DNA from: Rhizobium brockwellii
GTDB lineage: Bacteria; Pseudomonadota; Alphaproteobacteria; Rhizobiales; Rhizobiaceae
DNA length: 64,000 bases
Assembly: GCF_000769405.2 (NCBI RefSeq)
Contig: NZ_CP053443.1
Location: 186,001 to 250,000 of the forward strand
Direction: 5' to 3'
In this document: in pieces, positions 53,012-61,808 of the stretch
Layout: every line of letters begins with the position of its first letter
How positions within the stretch are numbered: position 1 is the first letter of the stretch
Translations under genes and position numbers: made by a program
The notes under the pieces: generated by a model
Database searches by the model: none
What the model was told of the DNA's origin: nothing
What the model saw: the letters and a program-made list of their open reading frames with translations, nothing else

Positions 53012-53312
53012 CTCAACGCTCTCCGGATCGCACCCGCCCGTACGTTCGCATTTGACGTTAACGGACCCCGGTCGAAATGAGAAGCCGTCACCAGTCCCGG
53101 CGGTGCCTCGGGCCTGTCGATCGCGAGCTCGCGGGATTTTGCCGATTAGGCGGTAACGGCCGAGGCCCTCGCTGAGCCGGCGCGCGACCGTTCACGAAGA
53201 GCGTGAATCCATCGGAACTCTGATCGTGTCTGGCGATCCTGCACGGACTTCCGGCGACCAAAGTGAGCGGTGTGAAGAGCATTGAATAAGAGGGTGCCGT
53301 TTGGACACAGGA
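53012..53312. other. 301-bp intergenic region, no gene seen
   Basis: Upstream of the LuxR-type regulator and downstream of the broken PNPOx-like gene. Short open frames (e.g. 53088-53282) are not supported by a start site or family resemblance. It presumably contains the regulator promoter; no clear dyad was noticed. Confidence 0.5.
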
Positions 53313-53809
53313 CTAGAGCGTGACCTCGGCATTGTCGCCCATATCAGGTTTGCTGTTCGAGACCGCGGCGGCGGCCATCTTGATATAGCTGATGATGGTG
53401 CCCAGGCTGTCCCAATATTCGGCCGAAAACGGGGTCATCTTGAGGATGCGGATGGAAGGATCGTCGGGATTGTCCCACCATGCCTTTGCCGGCGTCGCCC
53501 ATAATTCGCTGATCTTCTCCCGGTCGTTCTGCACCTCGTCCGTCCCCGATACGGAAACATATTTCTGTCCCTTGGTGTCGGCAAGGGCGAGGCACACGTT
53601 TGGCCAGCGGGCGATCTCATCGTCCTTGTGACTGCTGGCATCCGTCAGAAACTGGCATCCGTCAGAAAATAGATAGCATTCTCGAACTGCGCGGCATAGA
53701 CGGACATCGGGCGGGCTCTGAGATCATCGCCGCTGCGGGTCGTAAGCATGCAAAACCCGATCTTGTCGATCAACTCTCATACCCGTGTCGCATCGTCATG
53801 GTTGGCCAT
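53313..53809 (-). pseudogene. Pyridoxamine-5'-phosphate-oxidase-like general stress protein, broken twice
   Basis: Reading from the ATG at 53807-53809 gives MANHDDATRV, then TGA (53779-53777) where a Trp codon fits the family pattern RVWELIDKIGF, then the normal LIDKIGFCMLTTRSGDDLRARPM...AQFENAIYFLTDAS. At 53635-53668 a 17-bp direct duplication shifts the frame. The C-terminal part continues in another frame (SSHKDDEIARWPNVCLALADTKGQKYVSVSG ... WWDNPDDPSIRILKMTP). The family binds flavin or pyridoxal cofactors and is often stress-induced. Both lesions together indicate a dead gene in this strain. Confidence 0.85.
53635..53668. repeat. 17-bp perfect tandem duplication
   Basis: CTGGCATCCGTCAGAAA occurs at 53635-53651 and again at 53652-53668. 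The unit is not a multiple of three and sits in the coding part of the PNPOx-like gene, duplicating the codons for FLTDAS and shifting the frame. Replication slippage is the simplest origin. Confidence 0.95.
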
Positions 53810-53914
53810 CATCATCTCATCTATCAAGAGATGAAGTAACCATCTGCCGAGGCCGATGTTCCCGGTGGCGGGCCTAAAGAGCCCATCCCCAAAGTGATCG
53901 AACCACGCAGTCGA

Positions 53915-54109
53915 TCAATGGACGCTTGGGGTTTTCACGACCATTGCGAAGTCTTCGGCGACCAGTTCGCTGACGGCGATGAGGATTTCCTCCCGAGAAA
54001 AGCCCGATGTCAGAGCGCGTTGGATCAGATCCTGCAGATCCGGCTCCACGACATCGCGGCAATCCTCGAGGCGTTCTTCCGAAACGGTGAGGCTATTGAG
54101 TTCGTCCAT
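53915..54109 (-). CDS. Small acidic protein of unknown function
   Basis: 64 residues with AAAGGACAGACA ahead of the ATG. The sequence (MDELNSLTVSEERLEDCRDV ... QRALTSGFSREEILIAVSELV) is rich in Glu/Asp and looks helical; FSREEILIAVSELVAEDFAM resembles small rhizobial proteins, but I do not recognise a named family. Its own ribosome site and length support a real gene between the pseudogene and rpsU. Confidence 0.6.
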   Translation of the reverse strand: MDELNSLTVSEERLEDCRDVVEPDLQDLIQRALTSGFSREEILIAVSELVAEDFAMVVKTPSVH

Positions 54110-54169
54110 TGTCTGTCCTTTCAGGGAATGTACCCGCCAAAGCCTGGGAAGGCCTGTGGGATGAGGCAG

Positions 54170-54406
54170 TTACCGGGCGGCGACCGTCCGCTTCGGCCCG
54201 GCGAGCAAGCCTTCGCGCTGCATTTTCTTGCGTGCAGCCTTGCGATGCCGACTGATCGCCTGCGCCTTTTCCCTGACGCGCCGTTCGGACGGCTTTTCAT
54301 AGGAGCGCCGTTCCTTCATTTCACGGAACAGCCCTTCGCGCTGCATTTTCTTTTTCAAGACTCTCAGCGCTTGATCGACATTGTTGTCTCTGACGAGTAC
54401 CTGCAT
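54170..54406 (-). CDS. rpsU: 30S ribosomal protein S21
   Basis: 78 residues behind [75 protein letters not shown] is the bS21 signature with its basic helical tail. The protein binds the small ribosomal subunit and helps translation initiation. Rhizobia often carry more than one rpsU; whether this is the main or the extra copy cannot be decided from the window. Confidence 0.95.
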   Translation of the reverse strand: MQVLVRDNNVDQALRVLKKKMQREGLFREMKERRSYEKPSERRVREKAQAISRHRKAARKKMQREGLLAGPKRTVAAR

Positions 54407-54446
54407 TTCGAGTTCTCCTTGTTTGGGATGGTGCGGCGATCGCCGC

Positions 54447-54596
54447 TCAGCCGAGTTGCTCGGCGATCAGAGCCTGCAATTCGCGGCGGGTGAGAAGGCA
54501 GGGAAATGGCTTCCAGCCAGCAACGCGGCGGGCAGCCTCGTCATCCTCACGCAGTTTCGCCGCCGCAACGGCGGTGGCTGTATTTATGTGGTTCAA
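54447..54596 (-). CDS. Possible 49-residue protein with TTG start, upstream of rpsU
   Basis: A minus-strand frame from TTG (54594-54596) with AAAGGA about 7 nt before it encodes 49 residues beginning [19 protein letters not shown] and ending [16 protein letters not shown], followed by TGA (54447-54449). The composition (Ala-, Arg- and Leu-rich, helical, with [16 protein letters not shown]) reads like a real protein, and the stop is 41 bp before rpsU on the same strand. No family recognised. Confidence 0.45.
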   Translation of the reverse strand: MNHINTATAVAAAKLREDDEAARRVAGWKPFPCLLTRRELQALIAEQLG

Positions 54597-54933
54597 AAAG
54601 AAATCCTTTGCCGATCTTGGCCGGCGTCATCGATTGTTTGTGGGATTGCCCGTCACGCAGCCGTAACGGCGCGCACGGATGCACAAGCGCTTCACTCATG
54701 GGCCAGCAATGGCTCAGATTTCCGCTTGATCGGGTATTCAAGCAACATAGGTATCGGCAGGCACAATTGCAACGGATAGCCCGGATGGCATGGCGCGGGC
54801 ATCGCCAATCGCCTTCAGATATACTCTGCGCCATTTTATTCAAGTTAGCCGGGTATAGTTTCTGCCGAATTTTCTTCAATTTGGCTTGAAAGTGACATTA
54901 TTCCGCCGGAATGGAAGCAACGGGGAGACGGGC
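54597..54933. other. Intergenic region upstream of the small protein and Rap-like gene
   Basis: No supported gene. Frames at 54506-54889 and 54547-54879 have no start-site support or recognisable sequence. The stretch grows A+T-rich after 54830 and probably includes minus-strand promoters for the small protein and rpsU. Confidence 0.45.
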
Positions 54934-55049
54934 GTCGAAATTAACCTTCTGTTAAATAGGCCATTGACTTGTAGTATTAATAGGTTGTTAAAGGAGCCGC
55001 TCGCTGAGGTCGAAATTGACCCGCTAATAAACAATTTGAGGAGAGAGCT
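54934..55049 (+). promoter_or_regulatory. A+T-rich leader of the Rap-like gene with a 13-bp direct repeat
   Basis: GTCGAAATTAACC (54934-54946) and GTCGAAATTGACC (55009-55021) repeat with one mismatch 75 bp apart. TTGACT at 54964-54969 is a possible -35 element, and GAGGAGAGAGCT (55039-55049) is a strong ribosome site for the ATG at 55050. The repeats could be regulator sites; this is a guess. Confidence 0.45.
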
Positions 55050-55763
55050 ATGGCTTCGCCGATACATGCAACTGATGATAGTGCAACATTTAAAGAAACC
55101 GACGTTATTTCCGGAAATCTGCTTTCCAACGATTCATCCGACAACGGCCATCTGTTCCTGCGCGCCTTCGATGGCGCGAGCGTTGGCGCCAAGGCCGGCA
55201 ATAGCCAGGTCACTGAGATCCAGGGCGACTACGGCACCTTCTTCGTCAAGCCGGACGGCAGCTACACCTATGTCCTGAGCGACGCTGCCAAGATCGGCTT
55301 CACCAACGGCGAATCCTACCAGGAGAAGGTTTCCTACAAGATTTCCGACGGCAGCGGTCATACCGATGTCGGCCTGTTCACCCTGAACATCCAGGGCGTA
55401 ACCCAGGTAAAGCCGATTGCTGTCGACGACCACTACAGCTTCAACGAAGGTAGCGCCATCGGCGGCAACGTTCTGGACAACGACATTGCCGGCGACAACG
55501 GCAAGCTCTTCCTCCGTCAGTTCGACGGCACGAACGTCAGCGCCAAGAGCGGCCTCGACGCTGTTACCGACATCGTTGGCGACCATGGCGTGTTCCACGT
55601 CAAGCCGAATGGCGAATTCACCTACACGCTGACGGAAGACCTGGCGGCTGGTCAGAACGTCACGGAAACCGTCCAGTACTACAAGATCTCCGATGGCGAA
55701 GGCCACACGGATGCTGGCATTCTGACGCTCAACATCACGGGCACCGACGCTCATCTCGCTTGA
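55050..55763 (+). CDS. Rap-like secreted adhesin with two cadherin-like (VCBS-type) repeats
   Basis: 237 residues made of two repeats, about 8-117 and 125-232. Each has a D-D start (HATDDSATF / IAVDDHYSF), an N-x-L-x-ND loop, a KPDG/KPNG turn and a YKISDG-GHTD-G--TLNI end, typical of calcium-dependent cadherin-like domains. Size and domain count match RapA1/RapA2 of Rhizobium leguminosarum: Ca2+-binding, exopolysaccharide-associated agglutinins exported by the PrsD-PrsE type I system without a cleaved signal. No N-terminal signal peptide is seen here. Likely role: cell aggregation, biofilm matrix or root attachment. No secretion genes are nearby. Confidence 0.75.
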   Translation: MASPIHATDDSATFKETDVISGNLLSNDSSDNGHLFLRAFDGASVGAKAGNSQVTEIQGDYGTFFVKPDGSYTYVLSDAAKIGFTNGESYQEKVSYKISDGSGHTDVGLFTLNIQGVTQVKPIAVDDHYSFNEGSAIGGNVLDNDIAGDNGKLFLRQFDGTNVSAKSGLDAVTDIVGDHGVFHVKPNGEFTYTLTEDLAAGQNVTETVQYYKISDGEGHTDAGILTLNITGTDAHLA

Positions 55764-55791
55764 TCACTTGCGAGAAATCAGTGAGAGACAC

Positions 55792-55820
55792 CGCCCGCCG
55801 CGCAATCGGCGGGCGTTTTC
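55792..55820 (+). terminator. Rho-independent terminator of the Rap-like gene
   Basis: CGCCCGCC (55792-55799) pairs with GGCGGGCG (55808-55815) around an 8-nt loop and is followed by TTTTC, 29 bp after the stop. Confidence 0.85.
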
Positions 55821-55928
55821 ATATATCCGCTTGTCATATTCAGCCGGTCTGCAAAGCGGCATAATACTTTTTAGCTAGTTCTTATAAATGCCGGCGTGGC
55901 GTAGTCTCGATGTTCGGAGGACACGCCG

Positions 55929-56117
55929 TTGACCGAACACATCGAACCCAGGCAAATCGAAACAGACGATCTGACGAAAGTCTGGTCCGTGACGGAGTTC
56001 TGCGCTCGTCACCGCATAGATGCCGAGGAACAAGGGCTGCTGCTCAAACTCTTCGGGCCGTTCGCGACCGCCTCCGAATTGCTTCACAATGCCAAGCGCG
56101 CGCCAAGATTTAGATAG
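55929..56117 (+). CDS. Small conserved-looking protein, TTG start
   Basis: 62 residues from TTG (55929) with GGAGG at 55916-55920. MTEHIEPRQIETDDLTKVWSVTEFCARHRIDAEEQGLLLKLFGPFATASELLHNAKRAPRFR has a pattern (KLFGPFATASELLHNA) that I associate with short hypothetical proteins of rhizobia, but no function is known to me. It is transcribed towards the transketolase stop. Confidence 0.6.
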   Translation: MTEHIEPRQIETDDLTKVWSVTEFCARHRIDAEEQGLLLKLFGPFATASELLHNAKRAPRFR

Positions 56118-56162
56118 GGGGCGCTCGACCTGGTCGCCGCCTATGGGCTCCGACTCGCGACG

Positions 56163-58199
56163 CTAGGCCTGCTTTCCGGCCACCTCACGTCCGGCACGTA
56201 TCACTGCGTCTGTGGTGATATCGAACTTCTTGTAAACGTCATCGATTTTGCCGGATGCTCCGAATTCATGCATGCCGACGAATACGCCGTCCAAGCCGAG
56301 ATAGCGGTCCCAGGAATCCTGCACGGCTGCTTCGACGGCGACCCTGGCTCGGCTGCCGCCCAGCACCGATTTCTTGTAAGCGGCATCCTGCTTCTCGAAC
56401 AGCAGCCTGCACGGCATCGAAACCACGGCGGTGCGAATACCCTCCTCCTGCAGCACCGAGCGGGCTTCGACCGCCAGATGCAGTTCCGAGCCGGAGGCAA
56501 GGATCGTCAGTTGCCGCTCACCGCCTTCAGCTTCCTGGAGAACGTAGGCTCCCCTTGCCGAGCGGTTCTCGTCGGACGGGTCGCGGCGTAAAAGCGGCAT
56601 CGGCTGGCGGGACAGAGCAATCAGTGCTGCCTGCCGCGGCGCATCCATGATCGCCTCCCAGCACTCGGCCGTTTCGATCGGATCGCCCGGGCGATAGACA
56701 GCGAGCCGGGGAATGGCGCGCAATGCGCTCAGATGTTCGATCGGCTGATGTGTCGGCCCGTCCTCGCCCAATCCGATCGAGTCATGTGTCATCACGAAGA
56801 TCGAACGCACCTCCATGATCGCCGCGAGCCGGATCGCCGGGCGGCAATAGTCGGAAAATGTCAGGAACGTGCCGCCATAGGGAATAAGCCCTCCATGCAG
56901 CGCCAAACCGTTCATCGTGGCCGCCATGCCGTGCTCGCGGACACCATAGTGGAGATAGGATCCGCCATATTCCCCGGGCTTGATCTCGACCTGGTTCGTG
57001 GCCTTGGTGTTGTTTGAAGGCGTCAGATCCGCCGAGCCGCCAAGAAGCTCGGGGATCGCATCGAAGAGATGGTTGAGCACGATGCCGCTCGCCTGACGGG
57101 TGGCGAGATCCTTTTCGGAACCTGAAAGTTCCTGCTTTGCCGCAGCAATGGCAGCGCGCCAACCGGACGGTAGTTCGCCGTTCATGCGCCGCTCAAAATC
57201 GTCTCGCTTGTCCGGCGAAGCGGTCTGGACACGGACCGCCCATGCCATCCGCGCCGGCCCGCCTTTCGCGCCGATGTTTCGCCAGTCGTTGAGAAGCACT
57301 TCCGGTATTTCGAAGGGAGGCGATGTCCAACCGAGGATCTTGCGGGCGCCGGCGATCTCGTCTTCACCAGGCGCGTCGCTATGGGCCTTCTGCGTTCCCG
57401 CCCTGGTCGGGAAACCGAAGCCGATGATGGTTTTGCAGGCAATCATCGACGGCCGATCCCTCACCTTCTGCGCTTCGATGATTGCGGCGCGGATCGCATC
57501 GGTATCGTGACCGTCGATTTGCTGGACGTGCCAGTTCGCCGCGCGGAAACGCGCCGGATGGTCATCGGATTCAGCAAGGCTGGTCGCACCGTCGATCGAG
57601 ATCGAGTTGTCGTCCCAGAAGGCGATGAGCTTGCCGAGCTTCAGATGTCCGGCAAGCGATATCGCCTCGTGGCTGATGCCTTCCATCAGGCAGCCGTCAC
57701 CCAGGAAGACATAGGTGTGGTGATTGACCAGATTGTCGCCAAACGAGGCATTCATGATCCGCTCGCCGAGTGCGAGACCGACAGAATTTGCAATCCCCTG
57801 CCCCAGCGGACCGGTGGTCGTTTCGATGCCGGTGGCGTGGCGATATTCGGGGTGACCCGCCGTGCGGCTGTCGATCTGGCGGAAGCGTTTGATCTCTTCG
57901 ATGGTCATGTCCTTGTAGCCCGTCAGATAGAGCAGGCTATAGAGCAGCATTGAGCCGTGACCGTTGGAAATGACGAAGCGGTCGCGATCGAACCAATAGG
58001 GATCGGCGGCATCGAATTTCAGAAACTCGGAGAAAAGCACCGCCGCGATGTCGGCCATGCCCATCGGCATGCCGGGATGACCGCTCTTTGCCTGTTGAAC
58101 CGCATCCATGGAGAGGAAACGGATGCAATCGGCGAGATCCCGTAGGTGCTGATCCTTGGGAGCTGGGAATGTCTTCGGAGCTTGTGAGATGTCCGGCAT
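56163..58199 (-). CDS. tkt: Transketolase
   Basis: 678 residues from the ATG at 58197-58199 with AAGGAG upstream; the open frame extends to 58265 without support. FLSMDAVQQAKSGHPGMPMG, GPLGQGIANSVGLALGERIM, the thiamine-diphosphate block FLGDGCLMEGISHEAISLAGHLKLGKLIAFWDDNSISIDG and the pyrimidine-domain YGVREHGMAATMNG are all standard. It exchanges two-carbon units in the pentose phosphate and Calvin pathways. It stands alone here, with no CbbP or aldolase neighbour, and may be a second copy beside a main chromosomal tkt. Confidence 0.94.
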   Translation of the reverse strand: MPDISQAPKTFPAPKDQHLRDLADCIRFLSMDAVQQAKSGHPGMPMGMADIAAVLFSEFLKFDAADPYWFDRDRFVISNGHGSMLLYSLLYLTGYKDMTIEEIKRFRQIDSRTAGHPEYRHATGIETTTGPLGQGIANSVGLALGERIMNASFGDNLVNHHTYVFLGDGCLMEGISHEAISLAGHLKLGKLIAFWDDNSISIDGATSLAESDDHPARFRAANWHVQQIDGHDTDAIRAAIIEAQKVRDRPSMIACKTIIGFGFPTRAGTQKAHSDAPGEDEIAGARKILGWTSPPFEIPEVLLNDWRNIGAKGGPARMAWAVRVQTASPDKRDDFERRMNGELPSGWRAAIAAAKQELSGSEKDLATRQASGIVLNHLFDAIPELLGGSADLTPSNNTKATNQVEIKPGEYGGSYLHYGVREHGMAATMNGLALHGGLIPYGGTFLTFSDYCRPAIRLAAIMEVRSIFVMTHDSIGLGEDGPTHQPIEHLSALRAIPRLAVYRPGDPIETAECWEAIMDAPRQAALIALSRQPMPLLRRDPSDENRSARGAYVLQEAEGGERQLTILASGSELHLAVEARSVLQEEGIRTAVVSMPCRLLFEKQDAAYKKSVLGGSRARVAVEAAVQDSWDRYLGLDGVFVGMHEFGASGKIDDVYKKFDITTDAVIRAGREVAGKQA

Positions 58200-58585
58200 T
58201 GGAGAAACTCCTTGGAGTACCTGGATTATGAAGGCAGAGACCCTCTGCCTCGCTATCTCGTTCACCGTGATCGTGAGAGCTCGCCACAGCGAATTTGACG
58301 GGTCCAGTTAACCTAGTGCGGAGTTTTCAGTTGTGGATAGCATCCGCGCCAGGAAGGACCGCTTTCCGGGACCTGGTCACGTGGCGCTGCCATTATCCTG
58401 TTCTGCTGCCAAGGTGGTGCGTCTGGTTGAAAAACCCTTGCAGTGCAGGGCGGAGCGCGCACACGACGTCACCTGATCGGGTGACGCTCGCTGCCTCGCC
58501 TTCCCTTAGACAATTATGCAGTGATCGAAATAAAGCATTCGCCGCAATTGGCGAAACCATCGTCGTGAAAACGAGAGGAGCTGAT
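58200..58585. other. 386-bp intergenic region between divergent transketolase and regulator remnant
   Basis: No gene is supported. It should hold the transketolase promoter on the minus strand. CACC-TGATC-GGGTG near 58470-58485 is a short dyad of uncertain meaning. The open frame at 58295-58585 is just upstream extension of the broken regulator. Confidence 0.45.
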
Positions 58586-59313
58586 ATGGATCATGTCGAC
58601 ATCATTGATGCTGTCTATCAGGCCGCAGTCCATTCCGAGCAATGGCCGGACACCCTGTGCTCGATCGTCGATTATGTCGGCGCCGTCGCCGGAAATATTG
58701 TCTATCAGGCGCCGGGTGGCCGCGGCAGCTTTCTGAGCCCCGGTCGCATGCGTGAAGACTTGAACACGCTCTATCTTCAGAATTACACGGGCAACCCCTA
58801 TGCCCGCGCATTCGAGAAGGTAAGACCGGCGAGATTGCGATCGGCAACAGCCTGATCGATGCGTAGGCCGTGCGGCATTCCGCATTTTATGCCGATATCT
58901 GCGAGCCGCAGAACATCCTCAATCAACTCTTCCTGCCGCATGCCAGCCTGCACGAGTGCGGAGGCATTGGCGGAGTGGCGCTGTTTCTGTCTCGTCAACA
59001 GGACGAGCATGCCGCCGAGGCGGCGGCACGCCTGAAGCTGCTGAGCCCGCATATGGCACGCGCCATCGACCTTTCCTTTCAGATTAACAAGATCAATCGT
59101 GCGCCCGAACTGCCGCAACGATTGATCGATGCGATACCCGACGCGGCCGTGCTGATCGACGGGCGAGGCGCAGTCCTCCTCCTGAATACGGCAGCCGAGA
59201 CGCTGCTCAGGCAGGCCGACGGCATTTTCCTCAGCGCACGGGAAAAGCTCGCCGCGCGCCGTAAACTACAGGCTATCTTCGCACTCGATATGATCTGTCG
59301 AATTTCTCGATGA
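58586..59313 (+). pseudogene. Decayed, truncated relative of the LuxR-type sensor regulator
   Basis: Starts at an ATG behind GAGAGGAGCTGAT and reads MDHVDIIDAVYQAAVHSEQWPDTLCSIVDYVGAVAGNIVYQ, closely parallel to the N-terminus of the regulator at 51836. Around 58815-58825 the frame changes by one base; the correct continuation (TGEIAIGNSLIDA) then meets TAG at 58864-58866, after which AVRHSAFYADICEPQNILNQLF ... INRAPELPQRLIDAIPDAAVLIDGRGAVLLLN resembles the middle, PAS-like part. It stops at 59313 before any LuxR HTH. Three separate lesions make function very unlikely. Confidence 0.75.
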
Positions 59314-59565
59314 TCCCGCAGCCGGGCAATTTTCCTGAATTGCTCCTCACTCCCTGCACAAAATCTGCAATCCGCTCGGGCATCCCTATGCCATGAGCAA
59401 GAACGACATCCCGCCCTGCATCACACCGTCCGCCGTGCCGGACCGCCTCCGCAATGACGGATGGTGGCTGACAGAGACGTGCCGGCCTCAGAGGGCTCCT
59501 ATCGAGGAGGTCTCAGTAAGCATGCTCATCGTGATCGAAGGGCGGCATTTGCGAGAGGACCAGCA

Positions 59566-61056
59566 ATGGACACAACCGACAGCCTGACCGCACCGATGCC
59601 CATCAGGCGCTATTCCGGCCGAATAGCCGTGCTGCTTGGCCTCGTGGCGCTGGCAGATTTTCTGATCTTTGGCCAGGAACCCGGGATAAACCTTTTCCTT
59701 TTTGCGCTTGCCGTCTGCGCCGGCATTTTGCTGCCGGCCACGAAGGAGTTGTCGCCTTCGAAGGCGGCTCTCCTCCTGGGCTTGTCGCTCCCGGCTTCGG
59801 CGCCTCTGCTCGAAACACCGTCAGCAATGGGCTTTGCCCTTTGCCTCACAGCCCTGATGTCGGTGGCTCTCGTCAGCGGCAAGCTCATGCCTCGCAGCCT
59901 CACCGGCCTGCCTTTGGCGTTTTCCCGTTTCGCGCTCGTCATTCCCTTGCGGCTTGCCGAGGATGTCGGGAAATATCTTGCGACACCGGCGAAACGTTCC
60001 TCCCTCACCGAAGTCCGGCGGAGCGCCGGCCTCTGGGTCATGCCGCTCATTCTCGCATCAGTGTTCTTGCTCCTCTTTGCAGCGGCAAATCCCGTTATCG
60101 AGGTCACGCTGCGCAGCATCCGTTTTGACGTTCTGCTGAAGTTCCTCGATCCCTGGCGGATCGGCTTCTGGATAATGATTGCCGCTGTGGTCTGGGCTTT
60201 GCTGCGGCCACGCCTGAAGCGTCGATTTGCAAGGTGGCAAGCCGCCAGGGCGTTCATGATCGTCCCGACCAAAAATTCACCGCTCGGCCATGCCTCTCTG
60301 TTGCGCTCGCTGCTGCTCTTCAATGCGCTCTTTGCCGTGCAGACGCTTCTCGATCTCGTCTATCTCTGGGGCGGCGCGGATTTGCCCGATCACATGAGCC
60401 ATGCCGAATATGCTCATCGCGGCGCCTATCCGCTGATTGCGACAGCGCTTCTTGCAGCCGGTTTCGTCCTGCTTGCCATGCGACCCGACGGCCCCGGCGA
60501 TAAAAGCCCGCTGATCCGCGGCCTCGTCTACGCCTGGATCGGCCAGAACATCCTTCTCTGCCTGTCTTCGATGCTGCGGCTCGAGCTTTACGTCGAAGCC
60601 TATTCGCTGACGGAACTGCGTGTTGCCGCAGGTCTCTGGATGGGCATCGTCGCTGTCGGCCTTGCCTTGATCCTGCTGCGCATTCTACTCAACCGATCCA
60701 ACGAGTGGCTGATCGCCGCGAACCTCGCTTCCCTGATTGCGGTGCTCTATATCAGCGCCCTCATCGATTTCCCTGATGTCATCGCCCGCTTCAATGTCGC
60801 CCACAGTCAGGAGATCAGCCAGGAAGGCCCGCCGCTCGATATCTATTATCTCTCCTCGCTCGGCCCTTCCGCCATCCCGGCGCTCGATCTCTATCTCCTC
60901 AAGCTTCCAACACATCTGATAGACCAGAGGAGCCAAGCGGTGACAGTTCGGTACTACCTCGCCAGGAATTTTGAGATGCGCCGGCGCGACTGGCGGAGCT
61001 GGACTTTCCGGTCTGCGCGACTGGATAACTATCTCCTTTCTCCCATTGCAAGATAG
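59566..61056 (+). CDS. DUF4173-type multi-spanning membrane protein
   Basis: 496 residues from the ATG at 59566. About ten hydrophobic segments fill the first 420 residues (e.g. AVLLGLVALADFLIFG, MPLILASVFLLLFAAANPVIEV). The block SLLLFNALFAVQTLLDLVYLWGGADLPDHMSHAEYAHRGAYPLIATALLAAGFVLLAM is typical of the DUF4173 group. The tail (about 430-496) is soluble and ends RNFEMRRRDWRSWTFRSARLDNYLL. Function is unknown; the two-component pair just downstream on the same strand suggests that it senses or responds to an envelope signal together with them. Confidence 0.8.
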   Translation: MDTTDSLTAPMPIRRYSGRIAVLLGLVALADFLIFGQEPGINLFLFALAVCAGILLPATKELSPSKAALLLGLSLPASAPLLETPSAMGFALCLTALMSVALVSGKLMPRSLTGLPLAFSRFALVIPLRLAEDVGKYLATPAKRSSLTEVRRSAGLWVMPLILASVFLLLFAAANPVIEVTLRSIRFDVLLKFLDPWRIGFWIMIAAVVWALLRPRLKRRFARWQAARAFMIVPTKNSPLGHASLLRSLLLFNALFAVQTLLDLVYLWGGADLPDHMSHAEYAHRGAYPLIATALLAAGFVLLAMRPDGPGDKSPLIRGLVYAWIGQNILLCLSSMLRLELYVEAYSLTELRVAAGLWMGIVAVGLALILLRILLNRSNEWLIAANLASLIAVLYISALIDFPDVIARFNVAHSQEISQEGPPLDIYYLSSLGPSAIPALDLYLLKLPTHLIDQRSQAVTVRYYLARNFEMRRRDWRSWTFRSARLDNYLLSPIAR

Positions 61057-61103
61057 AACGAGAACGATAACAACAGGCGCGACAAACAACGCAGGACTGG
61101 TGG

Positions 61104-61808
61104 ATGGCGCCCCGCATTCTCGTCGTCGATGACGAACCTCACATCCGCGACGTGATCTGCTTCGCCCTCGAGCGCGCCGGCCTGGCATGGTTGGCAGTCC
61201 GCAACGGCACCGAGGCGATGACCGCCTTCCGCCGCGGCAGCATCGATCTCATCATCCTCGATATTGGCATGCCCGACATGGATGGCCTGGACGTCTGCCG
61301 CCAGATCCGCAAGACATCGGGATTGCCGATCCTGTTTCTTTCGGCGCGCGACGAAGAGATCGACAGGGTGCTGGGTCTCGAAATCGGCGGGGACGACTAT
61401 GTCACCAAACCTTTCAGCCCGCGCGAACTCATCGCGCGGGTCAAGGCGATTTTGAAGCGTAGCGGCAATGGGGCAGAGCCTGAGAGACGCCACGCCACGC
61501 TTGTCGCCGGCGCGCTCAGCCTCGATCGCGGCGCCAGGACAGTGACTTTTCGTGATAGCGAGATCGCCATGACGGCGCTCGAATTCGCAATCCTGGATGC
61601 ACTATTGTCGCGCCCCGATATGGTCTTCAGCCGCGAACAACTGATGGAGGCGGCCTATGGCGCCGGTACCTATGTCGCCGACCGGACGATCGACAGCCAT
61701 ATCCGGAACATCCGGGCCAAATTCCTGGCGGCCGGCGGCCAGGGGGTCATCGCAACCGTTCACGGGATCGGCTTCAAACTCGGCAGCGAGATCGGGAGAC
61801 AGGCCTGA
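61104..61808 (+). CDS. OmpR/PhoB-family response regulator
   Basis: 234 residues behind AGGACTGGTGG. Receiver domain: RILVVDDEPH, phospho-acceptor D53 in LIILDIGMPDMDG, and YVTKPFSPRELIARVKAIL with the conserved Lys. The C-terminal winged helix (ALEFAILDALLSRPDMVFSREQLMEAAYG ... RTIDSHIRNIRAKF) binds DNA. Its TGA overlaps the kinase ATG (61808), so the two are made together. Confidence 0.93.
   Translation: MAPRILVVDDEPHIRDVICFALERAGLAWLAVRNGTEAMTAFRRGSIDLIILDIGMPDMDGLDVCRQIRKTSGLPILFLSARDEEIDRVLGLEIGGDDYVTKPFSPRELIARVKAILKRSGNGAEPERRHATLVAGALSLDRGARTVTFRDSEIAMTALEFAILDALLSRPDMVFSREQLMEAAYGAGTYVADRTIDSHIRNIRAKFLAAGGQGVIATVHGIGFKLGSEIGRQA

Noticed and set aside
54886..55278. Plus-strand frame covering the Rap leader (MKVTLFRRNGSN...)
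   Set aside because: It runs out of frame into the Rap-like gene and its periodic look comes from A+T-rich repeats in the leader.
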